Origin: Bacillus sp. REN3
Lineage (GTDB): Bacteria; Bacillota; Bacilli; Bacillales; Cytobacillaceae
Assembly (NCBI RefSeq): GCF_017912555.1
Contig: NZ_JAERSD010000017.1
Span: 1 to 64,000 of the forward strand
Length of the DNA: 64,000 bases
Reading direction: 5' to 3'
The position numbers were made by a program, and so were the translations under genes. Shown here one piece after another: positions 47,456-57,400 of the stretch; position 1 is the stretch's first letter, and each line of letters opens with the position of its first letter. Under the pieces are notes generated by a model that saw only the letters and a list, made by a program, of their open reading frames with translations, was not told the DNA's origin and did no database searches.

Positions 47456-48346
47456 ATGAGATTTGAGCAGCAAGAAATAAATATTTCACATTCTAATTCA
47501 GGTCCTTATGGGATTGCCATCACACAAGAAGGGAAGGTATGGTTTACCCAACATAAAGCAAATAAGATCAGTTGTCTTGATCAAGAAGGGGAAATCAAGG
47601 AATATAATGTTCCAACTCCTGATGCTAGAGTGATGTGTTTAACTGTTTCATCAAAAGGTGAGATTTGGTTTACAGAAAATGCAACAGACAAAATAGGAAG
47701 AATCACAGTAACTGGAATAATTAAAGAGTATCCTTTGCCCCACTCCAATTCAGCACCATATGGGATTACGGAAGGCTCCAATGGAGATATATGGTTTACG
47801 GAAATGAATGGAAACCGTATAGGTAAATTGACGGAGAAAGGTGAGGTTCATGAGTATGAACTACCCAATAAAGAATCCTACCCAGCTTTCATTACGCTTG
47901 GTCCAGATGGTTCCCTTTGGTTCACTGAAAACCAAAATAATGCAATTGGAAGGATAACTGAATCGGGAGAACAAACGGAATACCAAATACCTACACCATC
48001 AGCAGGACCAGTAGGCATAACAAAAGGGAGCGATGATGCACTTTGGTTTGTAGAAATATTGGGAAATAAGATAGGGAGAATTACTATTTCTGGTGAAATA
48101 ACAGAAATTGACATACCTACACCAAATGCACGTCCTCATGCAATCACTCAAGGATTGGGTGATGACTTATGGTTTACCGAATGGGGTGCAAATAAAATAG
48201 GGAGGGTAACAAATAGTAAATCAATTGAAGAATATTCAATCCATACACCTAATTCTGAACCTCACGGAGTTGTTTGTGATAAAGAAGGAAATGTATGGTT
48301 TGCATTAGAATGTAACAAGATTGGAAAATTAACCTTAATGGAATGA
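47456..48346 (+). CDS. vgb: Virginiamycin B lyase-like streptogramin B resistance protein
   Basis: A 296-residue seven-bladed beta-propeller built of repeats with the pattern GxxWFTE...NKIGRI. Vgb enzymes linearise streptogramin B antibiotics by Mg2+-dependent elimination at the ester bond. His228 (in RPHAI), Glu268 and His270 (in SEPHG), and a Glu at 285 (FALE) fall at or next to the numbers I recall for the catalytic residues of the staphylococcal enzyme, which strongly supports activity. ATG 47456 follows GGAGGG; the frame upstream to 47381 is the attenuator. A+T-rich relative to neighbours (20 G/C in the 60 bases 47461-47520). A vat gene follows 15 bp later. Confidence 0.88.
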   Translation: MRFEQQEINISHSNSGPYGIAITQEGKVWFTQHKANKISCLDQEGEIKEYNVPTPDARVMCLTVSSKGEIWFTENATDKIGRITVTGIIKEYPLPHSNSAPYGITEGSNGDIWFTEMNGNRIGKLTEKGEVHEYELPNKESYPAFITLGPDGSLWFTENQNNAIGRITESGEQTEYQIPTPSAGPVGITKGSDDALWFVEILGNKIGRITISGEITEIDIPTPNARPHAITQGLGDDLWFTEWGANKIGRVTNSKSIEEYSIHTPNSEPHGVVCDKEGNVWFALECNKIGKLTLME

Positions 48347-48361
48347 AGGGTGGACAGTTTT

Positions 48362-49009
48362 ATGGAATCTAAAAGACTATTGGGACCTAACCCAGATATC
48401 ATTTATCCAATTTCAGGTAATAATGGGGTCCAATTTATTAAACCATCATTGACAAAAACCAATATTGAAGTTGGAGATTTTTCTTATTATGACAGTAATC
48501 AAGGAGAATCTTTTGAAGAACAAGTTCTTTATCACTATGAATTTTTTGGGGACAAATTGGTAATTGGAAAGTTTTGTTCAATTGGACCGGGTACTACATT
48601 TATTATGAATGGAGCTAACCATCGAATGGATGGATCTACATATCCTTTTAATATTTTTGGAAATGGATGGGAGAATTATACACCAACATTAGAAAATCTG
48701 CCGTTCAAAGGAGATACAGAGATTGGAAACGACGTATGGATTGGCAGGGATGTAACAATCATGCCTGGAGTAAAAATAGGCGATGGTGCAATAGTGGCAG
48801 CAGAATCTGTTGTCACCAAAAATGTTGATCCTTACACCATTGTTGGTGGAAATCCTTCAAAACTAATAAAAAAGAGATTTTCTGATGATGTAATCGAGGA
48901 CTGGATCAAACTTCAATGGTGGAATCAAGATATAAACTTGATAAACGAAAATCTTGATTACATTGTAAATGGTGATTTGGATAATTTAAAAAGTAACTTA
49001 AATAAATAA
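48362..49009 (+). CDS. vat: Vat-type streptogramin A O-acetyltransferase
   Basis: A 215-residue xenobiotic acetyltransferase of the left-handed beta-helix type, the usual Vat length (about 209-219). Landmarks are [13 protein letters not shown] at the N-terminus, the catalytic-His block [17 protein letters not shown] with His87, and hexapeptide repeats [20 protein letters not shown] then [20 protein letters not shown]. It acetylates the hydroxyl of streptogramin A drugs with acetyl-CoA. ATG 48362 follows GAAGGGTGGA. Co-transcribed with vgb, giving resistance to both streptogramin components. A chloramphenicol-acetylating XAT relative is the main alternative, less likely given the partner gene. 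Confidence 0.88.
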   Translation: MESKRLLGPNPDIIYPISGNNGVQFIKPSLTKTNIEVGDFSYYDSNQGESFEEQVLYHYEFFGDKLVIGKFCSIGPGTTFIMNGANHRMDGSTYPFNIFGNGWENYTPTLENLPFKGDTEIGNDVWIGRDVTIMPGVKIGDGAIVAAESVVTKNVDPYTIVGGNPSKLIKKRFSDDVIEDWIKLQWWNQDINLINENLDYIVNGDLDNLKSNLNK

Positions 49010-49628
49010 AATTTAAGCTATAGTTAAAAGCATGAATAGAATAAGTGGAAATTATTTATCCTGAATTAATTAGTATAGACTTTTTTGACCCCAAAAAATA
49101 TAGAAGAAGATGTTGTAGACTTTTTGTCTTATTAGTATAGACTTTCTTGTCTTTGAACAAACTTGGTGAAAGGGGAAGCTCTTCATTCAAGAATGAATTA
49201 TTTCTAGTTAACATAACATAAATTCTCGGAAGTAAAAAATACAATGATTATTCCTGTCTCAATAATTAAGTATACTCAAGTTAGTGAGACAGAATAAAAG
49301 ATTTCCGTAATATTTTTTAATTTTGAACTAGTACTTGGTTTTAATTAATCTTTAAACTGGTTTAATTCATCTACTCCATTAACTTCGGATTCTAGATCAA
49401 CGGGTTCACATTTTCTATTTCAATTAAATGAATTTGAACGAATCATTCAAATTCTGTCATTTTTGAACGACTAAGAATGACGCTTTTTATTTATTATTGA
49501 TGTGCTGGTTGTCATCTTGATTACAAATTTTTGGTTTTTAGGTTTACATAATAAGATTATGTTCACTTCCTTCTCTGAAGTCCCGTGCCTGACGTGCAAT
49601 TTATTTTTTGAAATATTTTGTTCTAAAT
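49010..49628. repeat. A+T-rich gene-free tail with short direct repeats
   Basis: The 15-bp sequence ATTAGTATAGACTTT is repeated at 49069-49083 and 49131-49145, with a shorter related copy, GTAGACTTTTTG, near 49115. A 9-bp inverted repeat GAATTTGAA/TTCAAATTC lies at 49430-49454. GTCATT (49456-49461) with AATGAC (49476-49481) then CTTTTT could terminate the vgb-vat transcript. No gene is visible. Confidence 0.45.
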
Positions 49629-49655
49629 AAAAAACACAGGTTATCCCTGTGTTTG
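49629..49655 (-). terminator. Terminator of the stay-green-like gene
   Basis: AAACACAGG (49632-49640) pairs with CCTGTGTTT (49646-49654); on the minus strand a T run follows. The gene's TAA stop lies in the loop. Confidence 0.8.
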
Positions 49656-50126
49656 GACCGTTTTCGTTGCTATATTCAAGTAGTTTCTTGGCGTTCCGTA
49701 ATATATAGTTTCATTGAATTCTGGAAAAACTGATTGGAACTGTATATAAATTGGTGCATCAAGCAGCCACGGGTAATTGGTGAACAGACTTTTATCCCCA
49801 TAAATCAAAGCTGTCAGCGCCAGGTCCATTTCCTTTTTGAAAATCAAATGCCTAATTTTTGACATATTAAGGTCATATTCTCCATTACTGATGTGCGCCT
49901 TTCCATACAGCAAGTACTCCCCTTCCCTAGTCGTCCACTCTGCCAGCACTTCATCCCGAATTAAAAAGTTGATGGCATTATCATCAAATGCTGCACCGAT
50001 GCTTAAAAATAGTTCGCCGGTCTGGTCGGAATGAGTCAGGGTGTATTTCCTCCGATCCACGGGCTCGAATGGAGTTGCTGGAGGTATGAGTTTGACTGCC
50101 AGTTTTTCAGGTTTGAATTTATTCAT
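49641..50126 (-). CDS. Bacterial stay-green (SGR) family protein
   Basis: A 161-residue protein resembling plant stay-green proteins: RRKYTLTHSDQTGELFLSIG near residues 26-45, RDEVLAEWTTREGEYLLYGK near 57-76, and HISNGEYDLNMSKIRHLIFK after it. Plant SGR removes Mg from chlorophyll a, and bacterial homologues have been reported to have Mg-dechelatase activity in vitro. The natural substrate in a non-photosynthetic bacillus is unknown. It is downstream of, and in the same direction as, a secreted protein gene, with its own terminator. Confidence 0.8.
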   Translation of the reverse strand: MNKFKPEKLAVKLIPPATPFEPVDRRKYTLTHSDQTGELFLSIGAAFDDNAINFLIRDEVLAEWTTREGEYLLYGKAHISNGEYDLNMSKIRHLIFKKEMDLALTALIYGDKSLFTNYPWLLDAPIYIQFQSVFPEFNETIYYGTPRNYLNIATKTVQTQG

Positions 50127-50207
50127 ATAAGAAGGCTCCTTCCGGTAAAAAAGAATCCTTATGCTTAGGATAGCCTATGCAATTGATGCCTGATCCGTTA
50201 CAAATGC

Positions 50208-50975
50208 CTATTTTCCGTGTAACTTGAGGCTCTTCACCTTCGTATTCACCAGGGTCCACTTGCTATTTTCATAAATCCATGTGGATTCAACTAAAGCTAT
50301 TCCGTCTGCATTAAATACTCCGCTGACCCGTTGGCTGCCAGTCAAACCCAATCCTTTGCCTTTTATTTTAATTGGCTTTAATGCAGCATATGGCTGGATA
50401 ATCAGTTCTGTCGGCTCATTCAAATTGCCGTCCTGGTAAAGACCAAGATGGTCGTAATCCATTTTCCTTTCGCTCAAGTTAAATGTGTAAGACTGGCCAG
50501 TTTCCTCTATTGAGATGGATGCCCTATAGCCGTCAAGGAATTGGCTGCTGATGGACAGTGGTTCTGGCACAGGCAAGTCCACTACATTGGAATTCTTCAA
50601 TGTATAGAGGTGGAAATTGGATAATCCTCCGCTTTCACCAGTGAGAATACTGACGAAAATATCTTTGACTCCGTCACGGTTCAAATCCTGATAGTCTGCT
50701 TCCGGCTCATAACCACCTTCCAGTTCGATTTTATTGGTTTGTCCATTTTGAGACTTTACTTCAATCGAAATCGACTTTGAAAAAGGGACGCCTTCTTTTA
50801 AATGATTAGCTTTTAAATACACGGTATCCTTTTTCCTGTCCCCGGTAACATCGACTCTTTTCTCTGAAATAATAGCGGAGGGGCTGCGGTTCGATTCATC
50901 CGCATAGGCGCCAGTCAACGCAGTAAGTGACATAAAAAAGAAAGCAGTAAATGTTAGCAAGATTTCCCCTTTCAT
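50208..50975 (-). CDS. Exported protein of unknown function
   Basis: A 255-residue protein with a clear Sec signal peptide (EILLTFTAFFFMSLTALTGAYA, cleavage likely after the Ala-Tyr-Ala at about residue 26). Two short Asp-rich repeats, DVTGDRKKDTVYL and DLNRDGVKDIFVS, resemble VCBS/EF-hand-like calcium loops seen in surface proteins. ATG 50975 is set by AGGAGG just upstream, in preference to the frame start at 51014. The function cannot be named. Confidence 0.75.
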   Translation of the reverse strand: MKGEILLTFTAFFFMSLTALTGAYADESNRSPSAIISEKRVDVTGDRKKDTVYLKANHLKEGVPFSKSISIEVKSQNGQTNKIELEGGYEPEADYQDLNRDGVKDIFVSILTGESGGLSNFHLYTLKNSNVVDLPVPEPLSISSQFLDGYRASISIEETGQSYTFNLSERKMDYDHLGLYQDGNLNEPTELIIQPYAALKPIKIKGKGLGLTGSQRVSGVFNADGIALVESTWIYENSKWTLVNTKVKSLKLHGK

Positions 50976-51033
50976 CTGCATCCTCCTCATTCTTTGTATT
51001 GATAACATGTCCAAATATGGAAAAATGATGCAT

Positions 51034-51067
51034 AAAAAACCCTCTAAGAAATCTCAGAGGGTTTTTT
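51034..51067. terminator. Terminator of the second AGCS gene (bidirectional type)
   Basis: AAAAAACCCTCT (51034-51045) and AGAGGGTTTTTT (51056-51067) form a perfect 12-bp stem, flanked by A and T tracts. Confidence 0.9.
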
Positions 51068-51068
51068 A

Positions 51069-52511
51069 TCAAAGCTTATTTTGCTGTTCTGCTTCTTTCC
51101 TTGATTCCCACGATTCAATACCCGTAAGTCCAGGAATTGAATCGGAATAGAAAACAGGATCCTTCCCTTCCCTTCGCTGGCTGCGATAATCCTTCAGCGC
51201 AGCCATGGCAATCCTTCCTAGCATAGCGATTGCTGCAAGGTTGATCAAAGCCATGATGCCCATGAACAAATCAGCAAGGTTCCAAACTACTGCCAAATCG
51301 ACAAGTGATCCAAATAAAACCATTCCAAGAACGGCTATCCTGTAAATAAAGATGGTTATCGGACTTTCTCTAATGAACTCGATGTTCGTCTCTCCGTAAT
51401 AGTAATTGCCTATAATCGAAGTGAAAGCAAACAGGAAAATCGCTCCGCCAATAAACGTCGGCGCCCATGCACCTACGTGCTCCTGTAGCGCCATTTGCGT
51501 CAGCTGTATGCCGTCCAGGTTCGGATCGGTATAAGTGCCGGACAGGATAATGATAAAGGCAGTTGCCGAACAAATCAAAATTGTATCCGTGAAAACCCCA
51601 AGTGTCTGGATCAACCCTTGTTTGACAGGGTGTGATACCGCCGCAGTTGCTGCGGCATTTGGTGCGCTTCCCATTCCTGCTTCGTTCGAGAATAAACCTC
51701 GTTTAATCCCCATCATGACAGCCGCACCCATCCCGCCGCCTGCCACTTCCTGAAACCCGAAGGCGTTCTTTATAATCAAAGTGATCATTTCAGGAATTTC
51801 GCTGATATTCAGAAAAACGATGACGAGGGCAAGGATCAGGTAGAGGATTGCCATGATTGGTACGATGATTTGAGAAACATGGGCAATCCTTTTGATTCCT
51901 CCAAAAATAATGACAGCAGTCATGGCGGCGAGTATGATGCCAATCCAGAATCGATCCATGCCAAACGCTTCATTGAAGGCAATTGATATCGTATTTGATT
52001 GGACAGAGTTGAAAACCAGCCCGAAACAGAAAGTAATGATGACCGCAAACAAAATGCCCATCCACCGCTTGTTCAGGCCGCGTTCCATATAATAGGCTGG
52101 ACCACCGCGGAATTCATCCTTATCTTTAATCTTGTAAATTTGGGCCAGCGTGCTTTCGATGAAGCTTGACGCCGCGCCGATGAAGCCAATAAGCCACATC
52201 CAAAAAACTGCCCCAGGCCCTCCGGATGCAATGGCGGTGGCAACACCAGCAAGGTTGCCGGTGCCTACACGGGAAGCAAGGCTTACGGTAAAAGCCTGGA
52301 ATGAAGAAATTCCGCGTTTCCCTTCTGCCGAAACAGTTGCTTTATCTCCCAGGATCCGGATCATTTCACCGAAATATCGGAACTGGACAAATCTTGTCCT
52401 TAAGGAAAAGTATGTACCAAGTACAATCAGGACTGCTATTAAAATATAAGTCCAGACGAAGTCATTTAATACTGTAATGATGTTATTGAAAGTATCCAAA
52501 AATGTCTGCAT
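51069..52511 (-). CDS. Sodium:alanine/glycine symporter (AGCS family), second copy
   Basis: A 480-residue symporter with the family motif SLASRVGTGNLAGVATAIAS near 73-92, GGPGAVFWMWLIGFIGAASSF after it, and KRGLFSNEAGMGSAPNAAA near 270-288. It imports amino acids with Na+. ATG 52511 follows GAAGGAG. Substrate differences from the copy at 25905 are possible, since SNEAGMGSAP replaces SNEAGQGTGP there. Confidence 0.94.
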   Translation of the reverse strand: MQTFLDTFNNIITVLNDFVWTYILIAVLIVLGTYFSLRTRFVQFRYFGEMIRILGDKATVSAEGKRGISSFQAFTVSLASRVGTGNLAGVATAIASGGPGAVFWMWLIGFIGAASSFIESTLAQIYKIKDKDEFRGGPAYYMERGLNKRWMGILFAVIITFCFGLVFNSVQSNTISIAFNEAFGMDRFWIGIILAAMTAVIIFGGIKRIAHVSQIIVPIMAILYLILALVIVFLNISEIPEMITLIIKNAFGFQEVAGGGMGAAVMMGIKRGLFSNEAGMGSAPNAAATAAVSHPVKQGLIQTLGVFTDTILICSATAFIIILSGTYTDPNLDGIQLTQMALQEHVGAWAPTFIGGAIFLFAFTSIIGNYYYGETNIEFIRESPITIFIYRIAVLGMVLFGSLVDLAVVWNLADLFMGIMALINLAAIAMLGRIAMAALKDYRSQRREGKDPVFYSDSIPGLTGIESWESRKEAEQQNKL

Positions 52512-52629
52512 AAAAAACTCCTTCTCTTGTTGTAAATATATACGTTCGCGGGCAGCCTCTACCTGGAAATTCCCTGACAGGAAATGAAGAGGAAAGCTAT
52601 CTATTCATTTACCCTATCCGAAAACAAAA

Positions 52630-52657
52630 AAACACAGGTGGACCCGTGTTTTTTTGT
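52630..52657 (-). terminator. Terminator of the parE-parC operon
   Basis: ACACAGG (52632-52638) pairs with CCCGTGT (52643-52649, one wobble), flanked by A6 and T7 runs. Confidence 0.75.
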
Positions 52658-52661
52658 CAAA

Positions 52662-55100
52662 TCATTCCGGTGTTTCCATTGCTTGCTCGCTTTTCCACAC
52701 TTCCGAGATTTTTCCTGTCTCGCTTTCGTCCACAAGGAAAGAACCGTTTGAATAACGATCATTGTATCGAAGCTGAGACACTTTAACGGAAACAACCTGC
52801 TGTTTCTTTGTCTGGATGAATACTTCATCAAGGTTATTAACTGCTTCAACTCCCACTATCCTGTGGGGATTGGATTTCAGCTCCCTTAACATGACCACGC
52901 CACGCTTGGCCCGGGTAGACTTTTCAAATTCTGAGAGTTTCATTTTCTTGATGGCACCCCGCTGTGTGGCAATGAAAATCAATGGGTCGCTACCTTGCTC
53001 GATCACCTTCCCGCCTACGACAAAATCCCCTTCTTTCAGATTCATCCCTTTCACCCCGGCAGCTCTGATCCCGATTGGGCTGATTTCTTCTTCACTGAAC
53101 CATAGGGCGTAACCAAGATGGGAGGAAAGGAAAAGATCATTTGTGCCATCTGTAAGGTGGACATCGACTACAATGTCATCACCTTTTAGGTTGATGGCAG
53201 AAAGCGGTTTGGAATAACGCTGGGCTTTATAAAGTTTCAATTCCGATTTCTTGACCATTCCGTTCTTGGTGATGAACAGAAGGTATAATTCTTGCTCGAA
53301 ATTAGTAATCGGCACCGCCTTGATGATTTCTTCATCCCTGTCGATTGGTACAATGTTAGCCACGTGCTGTCCGAGGTCTTTCCAGCGGATATCCGGAAGC
53401 TCGTGGACAGGCAGGTACAGATAGTTGCCTTTGCTTGTGAACAGGAGGAGGACATCCTTCGTATTCATGCTGAGTTGCGACATGAGCCTATCTGTATCTT
53501 TCATGGCGAAGTCCTGTCCGTTTGAGGCTGCGAATGAACGCTGGCTTGTCCGTTTCACGTACCCGCCTTTTGTAACTGTAACGATGACATCCTCGCTTGC
53601 GATCAGCACTTCGAGATTGATTTTGATTTCCTCGATTTCTGCTTCAATGACGGTTCTCCGGTCATCCGCGAATCGTTTTTTAATATCCTTCAGTTCTTTC
53701 TTGATGACAGATAAAAGCTTTTTTTCACTGCTTAAGATTGCTGTCAGTTCCTCTACCTTTTTTGATAATTCCTCTGCCTCGGCTTTCAATGCCGTGATAT
53801 CTGTATTTGTAAGACGATATAGCTGCAAGGAAACGATTGCTTCAGCTTGGATTTCGGTAAATTTGAATTTCTTGATCAAATTATCTTTCGCGTCCCGTTT
53901 ATCCTTGGAAGCCCGAATAGCAGCAATGACTTCATCAAGGATGGAAAGGGCCCTCATCAAACCTTCTACGATATGCTGCCTTTCCCTCGCTTTTTGGAGG
54001 TCGTATCGGGAACGTTTCGTGACAACATCTTTCTGGTGGGCGATATAAGAATCAAGAAGCTCTGCAAGACCCATCAATACAGGTGTTTTCTTATTGATCG
54101 CTACCATATTGAAATTATAGGTAACTTGCAGGTCACTGTTTTTATAAAGATAGTTCAGGACACCATTCGCATCGGCTTCTTTTTTCAGCTCGATGACTAT
54201 CCGCAGACCTGTGCGATCTGTTTCATCCCGTACTTCTGAAATGCCTTCCACTTTGCGATCGATCCGGAATTCATCCATACGTTTGACGAGATTCGCTTTA
54301 TTGACTTCATAAGGAATCTCCGTGATAGCTATTTGCTGTCTGCCCCCGCGGATCTCCTCAATCTCCGCTTTCCCGCGGATGATAATCTTTCCTTTTCCAG
54401 TCTTGTAGGCTTTCAAAATCCCGTCTACACCCTGGATGATTCCTCCAGTCGGGAAGTCGGGGCCTTTGATCACCTTCATCAAGTCTTCAACTGTGCAGGC
54501 TGGATTGTCGATGCGCATGATAGCCCCATCGATGACTTCGGCTAAATTGTGGGGAGGGATATCAGTCGCATAGCCTGCGGATATTCCTGTAGAGCCATTC
54601 ACCAGCAGGTTCGGGAATCTTGCAGGCAGGACAGTTGGTTCACTTGAAGTGTCGTCAAAATTCGGTATGAACTCGACCGTCCGTTTTTCTATGTCTCTTA
54701 GCAATTCTCCGGCAATCGCTGACAGCCTTGCCTCTGTGTAACGCATGGCTGCCGGAGGGTCGCCATCGATGCTTCCGTTATTCCCGTGCATTTCTACCAG
54801 ATAGTTCCTTACTTTCCAGTCCTGGCTCATGCGAACCATTGCTTCATATACTGAAGTGTCGCCATGAGGGTGATAATTCCCGATAACGTTCCCGACAGTC
54901 TTGGCTGATTTTCTGAAGCCTTTTTCGCTTGTATTGCCTTCTACATGCATGGCATATAAAATTCTTCGTTGAACCGGCTTCAGTCCATCCCTTGCATCGG
55001 GAAGCGCACGCTCCTGGATGATATATTTACTGTAGCGGCCAAATCGGTCACCTAATACGTCTTCTAACGGAAGGTCGCGAAACTTTTCTACTGTGCTCAT
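52662..55100 (-). CDS. parC: DNA topoisomerase IV subunit A
   Basis: An 812-residue type IIA topoisomerase subunit that decatenates daughter chromosomes together with Par[21 protein letters not shown] is near residues 25-44, the quinolone-determining region [16 protein letters not shown] at 75-90, and the active-site Tyr is in [16 protein letters not shown] near 120. The C-terminal part is the beta-pinwheel domain. Position 82 is Thr where S. aureus GrlA has Ser80. The start ATG overlaps the parE stop by 4 bp, so the two subunits are translationally coupled. Confidence 0.97.
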   Translation of the reverse strand: MSTVEKFRDLPLEDVLGDRFGRYSKYIIQERALPDARDGLKPVQRRILYAMHVEGNTSEKGFRKSAKTVGNVIGNYHPHGDTSVYEAMVRMSQDWKVRNYLVEMHGNNGSIDGDPPAAMRYTEARLSAIAGELLRDIEKRTVEFIPNFDDTSSEPTVLPARFPNLLVNGSTGISAGYATDIPPHNLAEVIDGAIMRIDNPACTVEDLMKVIKGPDFPTGGIIQGVDGILKAYKTGKGKIIIRGKAEIEEIRGGRQQIAITEIPYEVNKANLVKRMDEFRIDRKVEGISEVRDETDRTGLRIVIELKKEADANGVLNYLYKNSDLQVTYNFNMVAINKKTPVLMGLAELLDSYIAHQKDVVTKRSRYDLQKARERQHIVEGLMRALSILDEVIAAIRASKDKRDAKDNLIKKFKFTEIQAEAIVSLQLYRLTNTDITALKAEAEELSKKVEELTAILSSEKKLLSVIKKELKDIKKRFADDRRTVIEAEIEEIKINLEVLIASEDVIVTVTKGGYVKRTSQRSFAASNGQDFAMKDTDRLMSQLSMNTKDVLLLFTSKGNYLYLPVHELPDIRWKDLGQHVANIVPIDRDEEIIKAVPITNFEQELYLLFITKNGMVKKSELKLYKAQRYSKPLSAINLKGDDIVVDVHLTDGTNDLFLSSHLGYALWFSEEEISPIGIRAAGVKGMNLKEGDFVVGGKVIEQGSDPLIFIATQRGAIKKMKLSEFEKSTRAKRGVVMLRELKSNPHRIVGVEAVNNLDEVFIQTKKQQVVSVKVSQLRYNDRYSNGSFLVDESETGKISEVWKSEQAMETPE

Positions 55101-57076
55101 TCGCTGGCAACCTCCTCTGTTACTGAAATATTTTCATTTTCCAATATATTTCCATCTTCTTCAAGGCCAAATGCGACATTGGATTCGATCCATTTGCGCC
55201 GCGGCTCGACTTTATCACCCATCAGCGTCGTGACTCTTCGTTCGGCCCTTGCGGCATCATCGATACGCACCCTGATCAATGTGCGGGTCTCAGGATCCAT
55301 TGTCGTTTCCCAAAGCTGGTCGGCATTCATTTCACCGAGACCCTTGTAGCGCTGGATGATATAGCCTTTCCCGACTTTTTTGATAGCTCCCTGAAGTTCC
55401 TCGTCGCTCCATGCGTATTCAATCACTTCTTTCCGGCCGGTTCCTTTGCTCACTTTATAAAGCGGTGGCAGTGCGATGAACACTTTTCCCGCCTCGACAA
55501 GCGGCTTCATGTAGCGGTAAAAGAAGGTCAGCAGCAGAACCTGAATATGGGCGCCATCCGTATCAGCATCCGTCATGATGATGACTTTGTCGTAGTTGAT
55601 ATCATCAATGTTGAAATCAGATCCGACCCCGGCGCCAATCGCGTGGATAATCGTGTTGATTTCTTCGTTCTTGAAAATATCCTGAAGCTTCGCCTTTTCC
55701 GTATTGATGACTTTACCGCGGAGCGGAAGCACGGCCTGGAATTTCCTGTCCCTGCCCTGCTTGGCGGAGCCGCCCGCAGAGTCACCCTCAACCAGATACA
55801 ATTCATTTTTTGCAGGGTTTTTGGACTGTGCAGGTGTCAGCTTGCCCGAAAGCATCGCATCCGAACGTTTTTTCTTCTTACCGCTTCTTGCGTCCTCTCT
55901 TGCTTTCCTGGCCGCTTCGCGTGCCTGAAATGCTTTGACGGATTTCCGGATCAGCAGCGTACTGATATCCGGGTTCTCTTCAAGAAAGTAGGAGAGATGT
56001 TCCGATACGACGGCATCTACTGCAGAGCGAGCTTCGCTTGTGCCTAGCTTCCCTTTAGTCTGCCCTTCAAACTGAAGGAGCTCCTCAGGAATCCGGACCG
56101 AAACGATGCCGGCAAGGCCTTCACGAATGTCGGCACCTTCAAGGTTTTTGTCTTTATCCTTAAGAAGTCCAACTTTCCGCGCGTACTCATTGAAAACCCT
56201 CGTCATCGCTGTTTTCGCCCCGGCTTCATGGGTACCCCCATCCTTTGTCCGGACATTGTTGACGAAGGAAAGGACATTTTCTGAATAACCGTCGTTAAAT
56301 TGGAAAGCGAAATCCACTTCGATGCGGCTAAAGATTCCTTCAATGCTGACAACAGGATGCAGTACATCTTTTTCTTCGTTCAAATATTCGACGAATGCCT
56401 CGACACCTGTTTCATAGTGAAACACCTCTTTTGCGCCATGGCGTTCATCGATGATTTCAATTTTTAACCCTTTCAGCAAAAATGCTGATTCGCGCAGGCG
56501 TTCGGATAGAGTATCAAAATTGTAAGTCAATGTCGAAAAAATTTGGGGATCCGGCTTAAAATGGATTGTCGTTCCTGTTTGGTTCGTTTTTCCGATTTTC
56601 TCGAGTGTTGTAACAGGCTTGCCGCCATTTTCGAACCTCTGCTCATAGATGAATCCATCTCGTTTGATGGTGACCACAAGCCATTCGGATAGGGCGTTCA
56701 CGACCGAGGCACCGACCCCATGCAAGCCACCGCTTGTCTTATAGCCGCCCTGTCCAAATTTGCCCCCTGCGTGGAGGACAGTCAGGATGACTTCCGGAGT
56801 CGGCTTTCCGAGTTTATGCATGCCAGTTGGCATTCCCCGCCCTTTATCCTGGACGCTGATTGAGTTATCCTTGTGGATTTTTACAATGATCTGGTCTCCG
56901 TAGCCGCCGAGCGCCTCATCAACCGAGTTATCGACAATTTCATAGACGAGGTGATGAAGGCCCCGTGTGTCTGTACTTCCAATGTACATTCCCGGCCTTT
57001 TCCGGACAGCCTCCAGGCCTTCCAGTACCTGTATGGCATCATCGTTATAATCAAAAGCTTGCTGATTTGTTGCCAC
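55097..57076 (-). CDS. parE: DNA topoisomerase IV subunit B
   Basis: A 659-residue ATPase subunit of topoisomerase IV. The GHKL ATP site has [22 protein letters not shown] and [15 protein letters not shown]; the TOPRIM domain has [16 protein letters not shown] and [33 protein letters not shown] opens the protein. GTG 57076 is favoured as the start, because GAAAGGGG lies 7 bp upstream and the length then fits ParE; the frame is open to 57175. The order parE-parC is standard in bacilli. Confidence 0.97.
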   Translation of the reverse strand: MATNQQAFDYNDDAIQVLEGLEAVRKRPGMYIGSTDTRGLHHLVYEIVDNSVDEALGGYGDQIIVKIHKDNSISVQDKGRGMPTGMHKLGKPTPEVILTVLHAGGKFGQGGYKTSGGLHGVGASVVNALSEWLVVTIKRDGFIYEQRFENGGKPVTTLEKIGKTNQTGTTIHFKPDPQIFSTLTYNFDTLSERLRESAFLLKGLKIEIIDERHGAKEVFHYETGVEAFVEYLNEEKDVLHPVVSIEGIFSRIEVDFAFQFNDGYSENVLSFVNNVRTKDGGTHEAGAKTAMTRVFNEYARKVGLLKDKDKNLEGADIREGLAGIVSVRIPEELLQFEGQTKGKLGTSEARSAVDAVVSEHLSYFLEENPDISTLLIRKSVKAFQAREAARKAREDARSGKKKKRSDAMLSGKLTPAQSKNPAKNELYLVEGDSAGGSAKQGRDRKFQAVLPLRGKVINTEKAKLQDIFKNEEINTIIHAIGAGVGSDFNIDDINYDKVIIMTDADTDGAHIQVLLLTFFYRYMKPLVEAGKVFIALPPLYKVSKGTGRKEVIEYAWSDEELQGAIKKVGKGYIIQRYKGLGEMNADQLWETTMDPETRTLIRVRIDDAARAERRVTTLMGDKVEPRRKWIESNVAFGLEEDGNILENENISVTEEVASE

Positions 57077-57400
57077 AAACATACCCCTTTCATATCTTGC
57101 AAAAAACATTGACTGTCTTTTTTTAGTGTCAATGAATTCATCACGGTTTCTCATTCGCACATGGAAAGGATCCACCTAGATTGAGAACACTTGTTCCTTT
57201 TTATTTTACCATAAGATTGGCGTCTATGCTTAATTGTAGCGATTAATTAGGATTTCGCAAACTGATTTCTAGATTTAATTGGAATTTTGTCATAAATCCA
57301 CTCCCGTTTAGAGGGAGATTCCATTGATTACCGCCATTAAATTTACGATTCTGAATCCAATCTATTAACAATGAATACTTTCGATGAAGGAGCATGAAAG
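57077..57400. other. Divergent intergenic region between parE and the S8 protease gene
   Basis: A+T-rich; it should contain the promoters of both flanking genes. TAAAAT on the minus strand near 57205 is a possible parE -10. A short CTCCC/GGGAG hairpin lies at 57301-57317. Nothing else recognised. Confidence 0.35.

Noticed and set aside
49056-49244. A 62-codon minus-strand frame that could be a transposase remnant
   Set aside because: Lys/Leu-rich A+T-driven frame with no recognisable motif or ribosome site.
46446-49628. An insertion sequence or integron carrying vgb-vat
   Set aside because: No transposase or integrase frame and no clear terminal inverted repeats or target duplication could be found by eye.
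53425-54048. A 207-codon plus-strand frame inside parC
   Set aside because: Antisense to a strongly conserved topoisomerase gene; Ser-rich shadow composition and no ribosome site.
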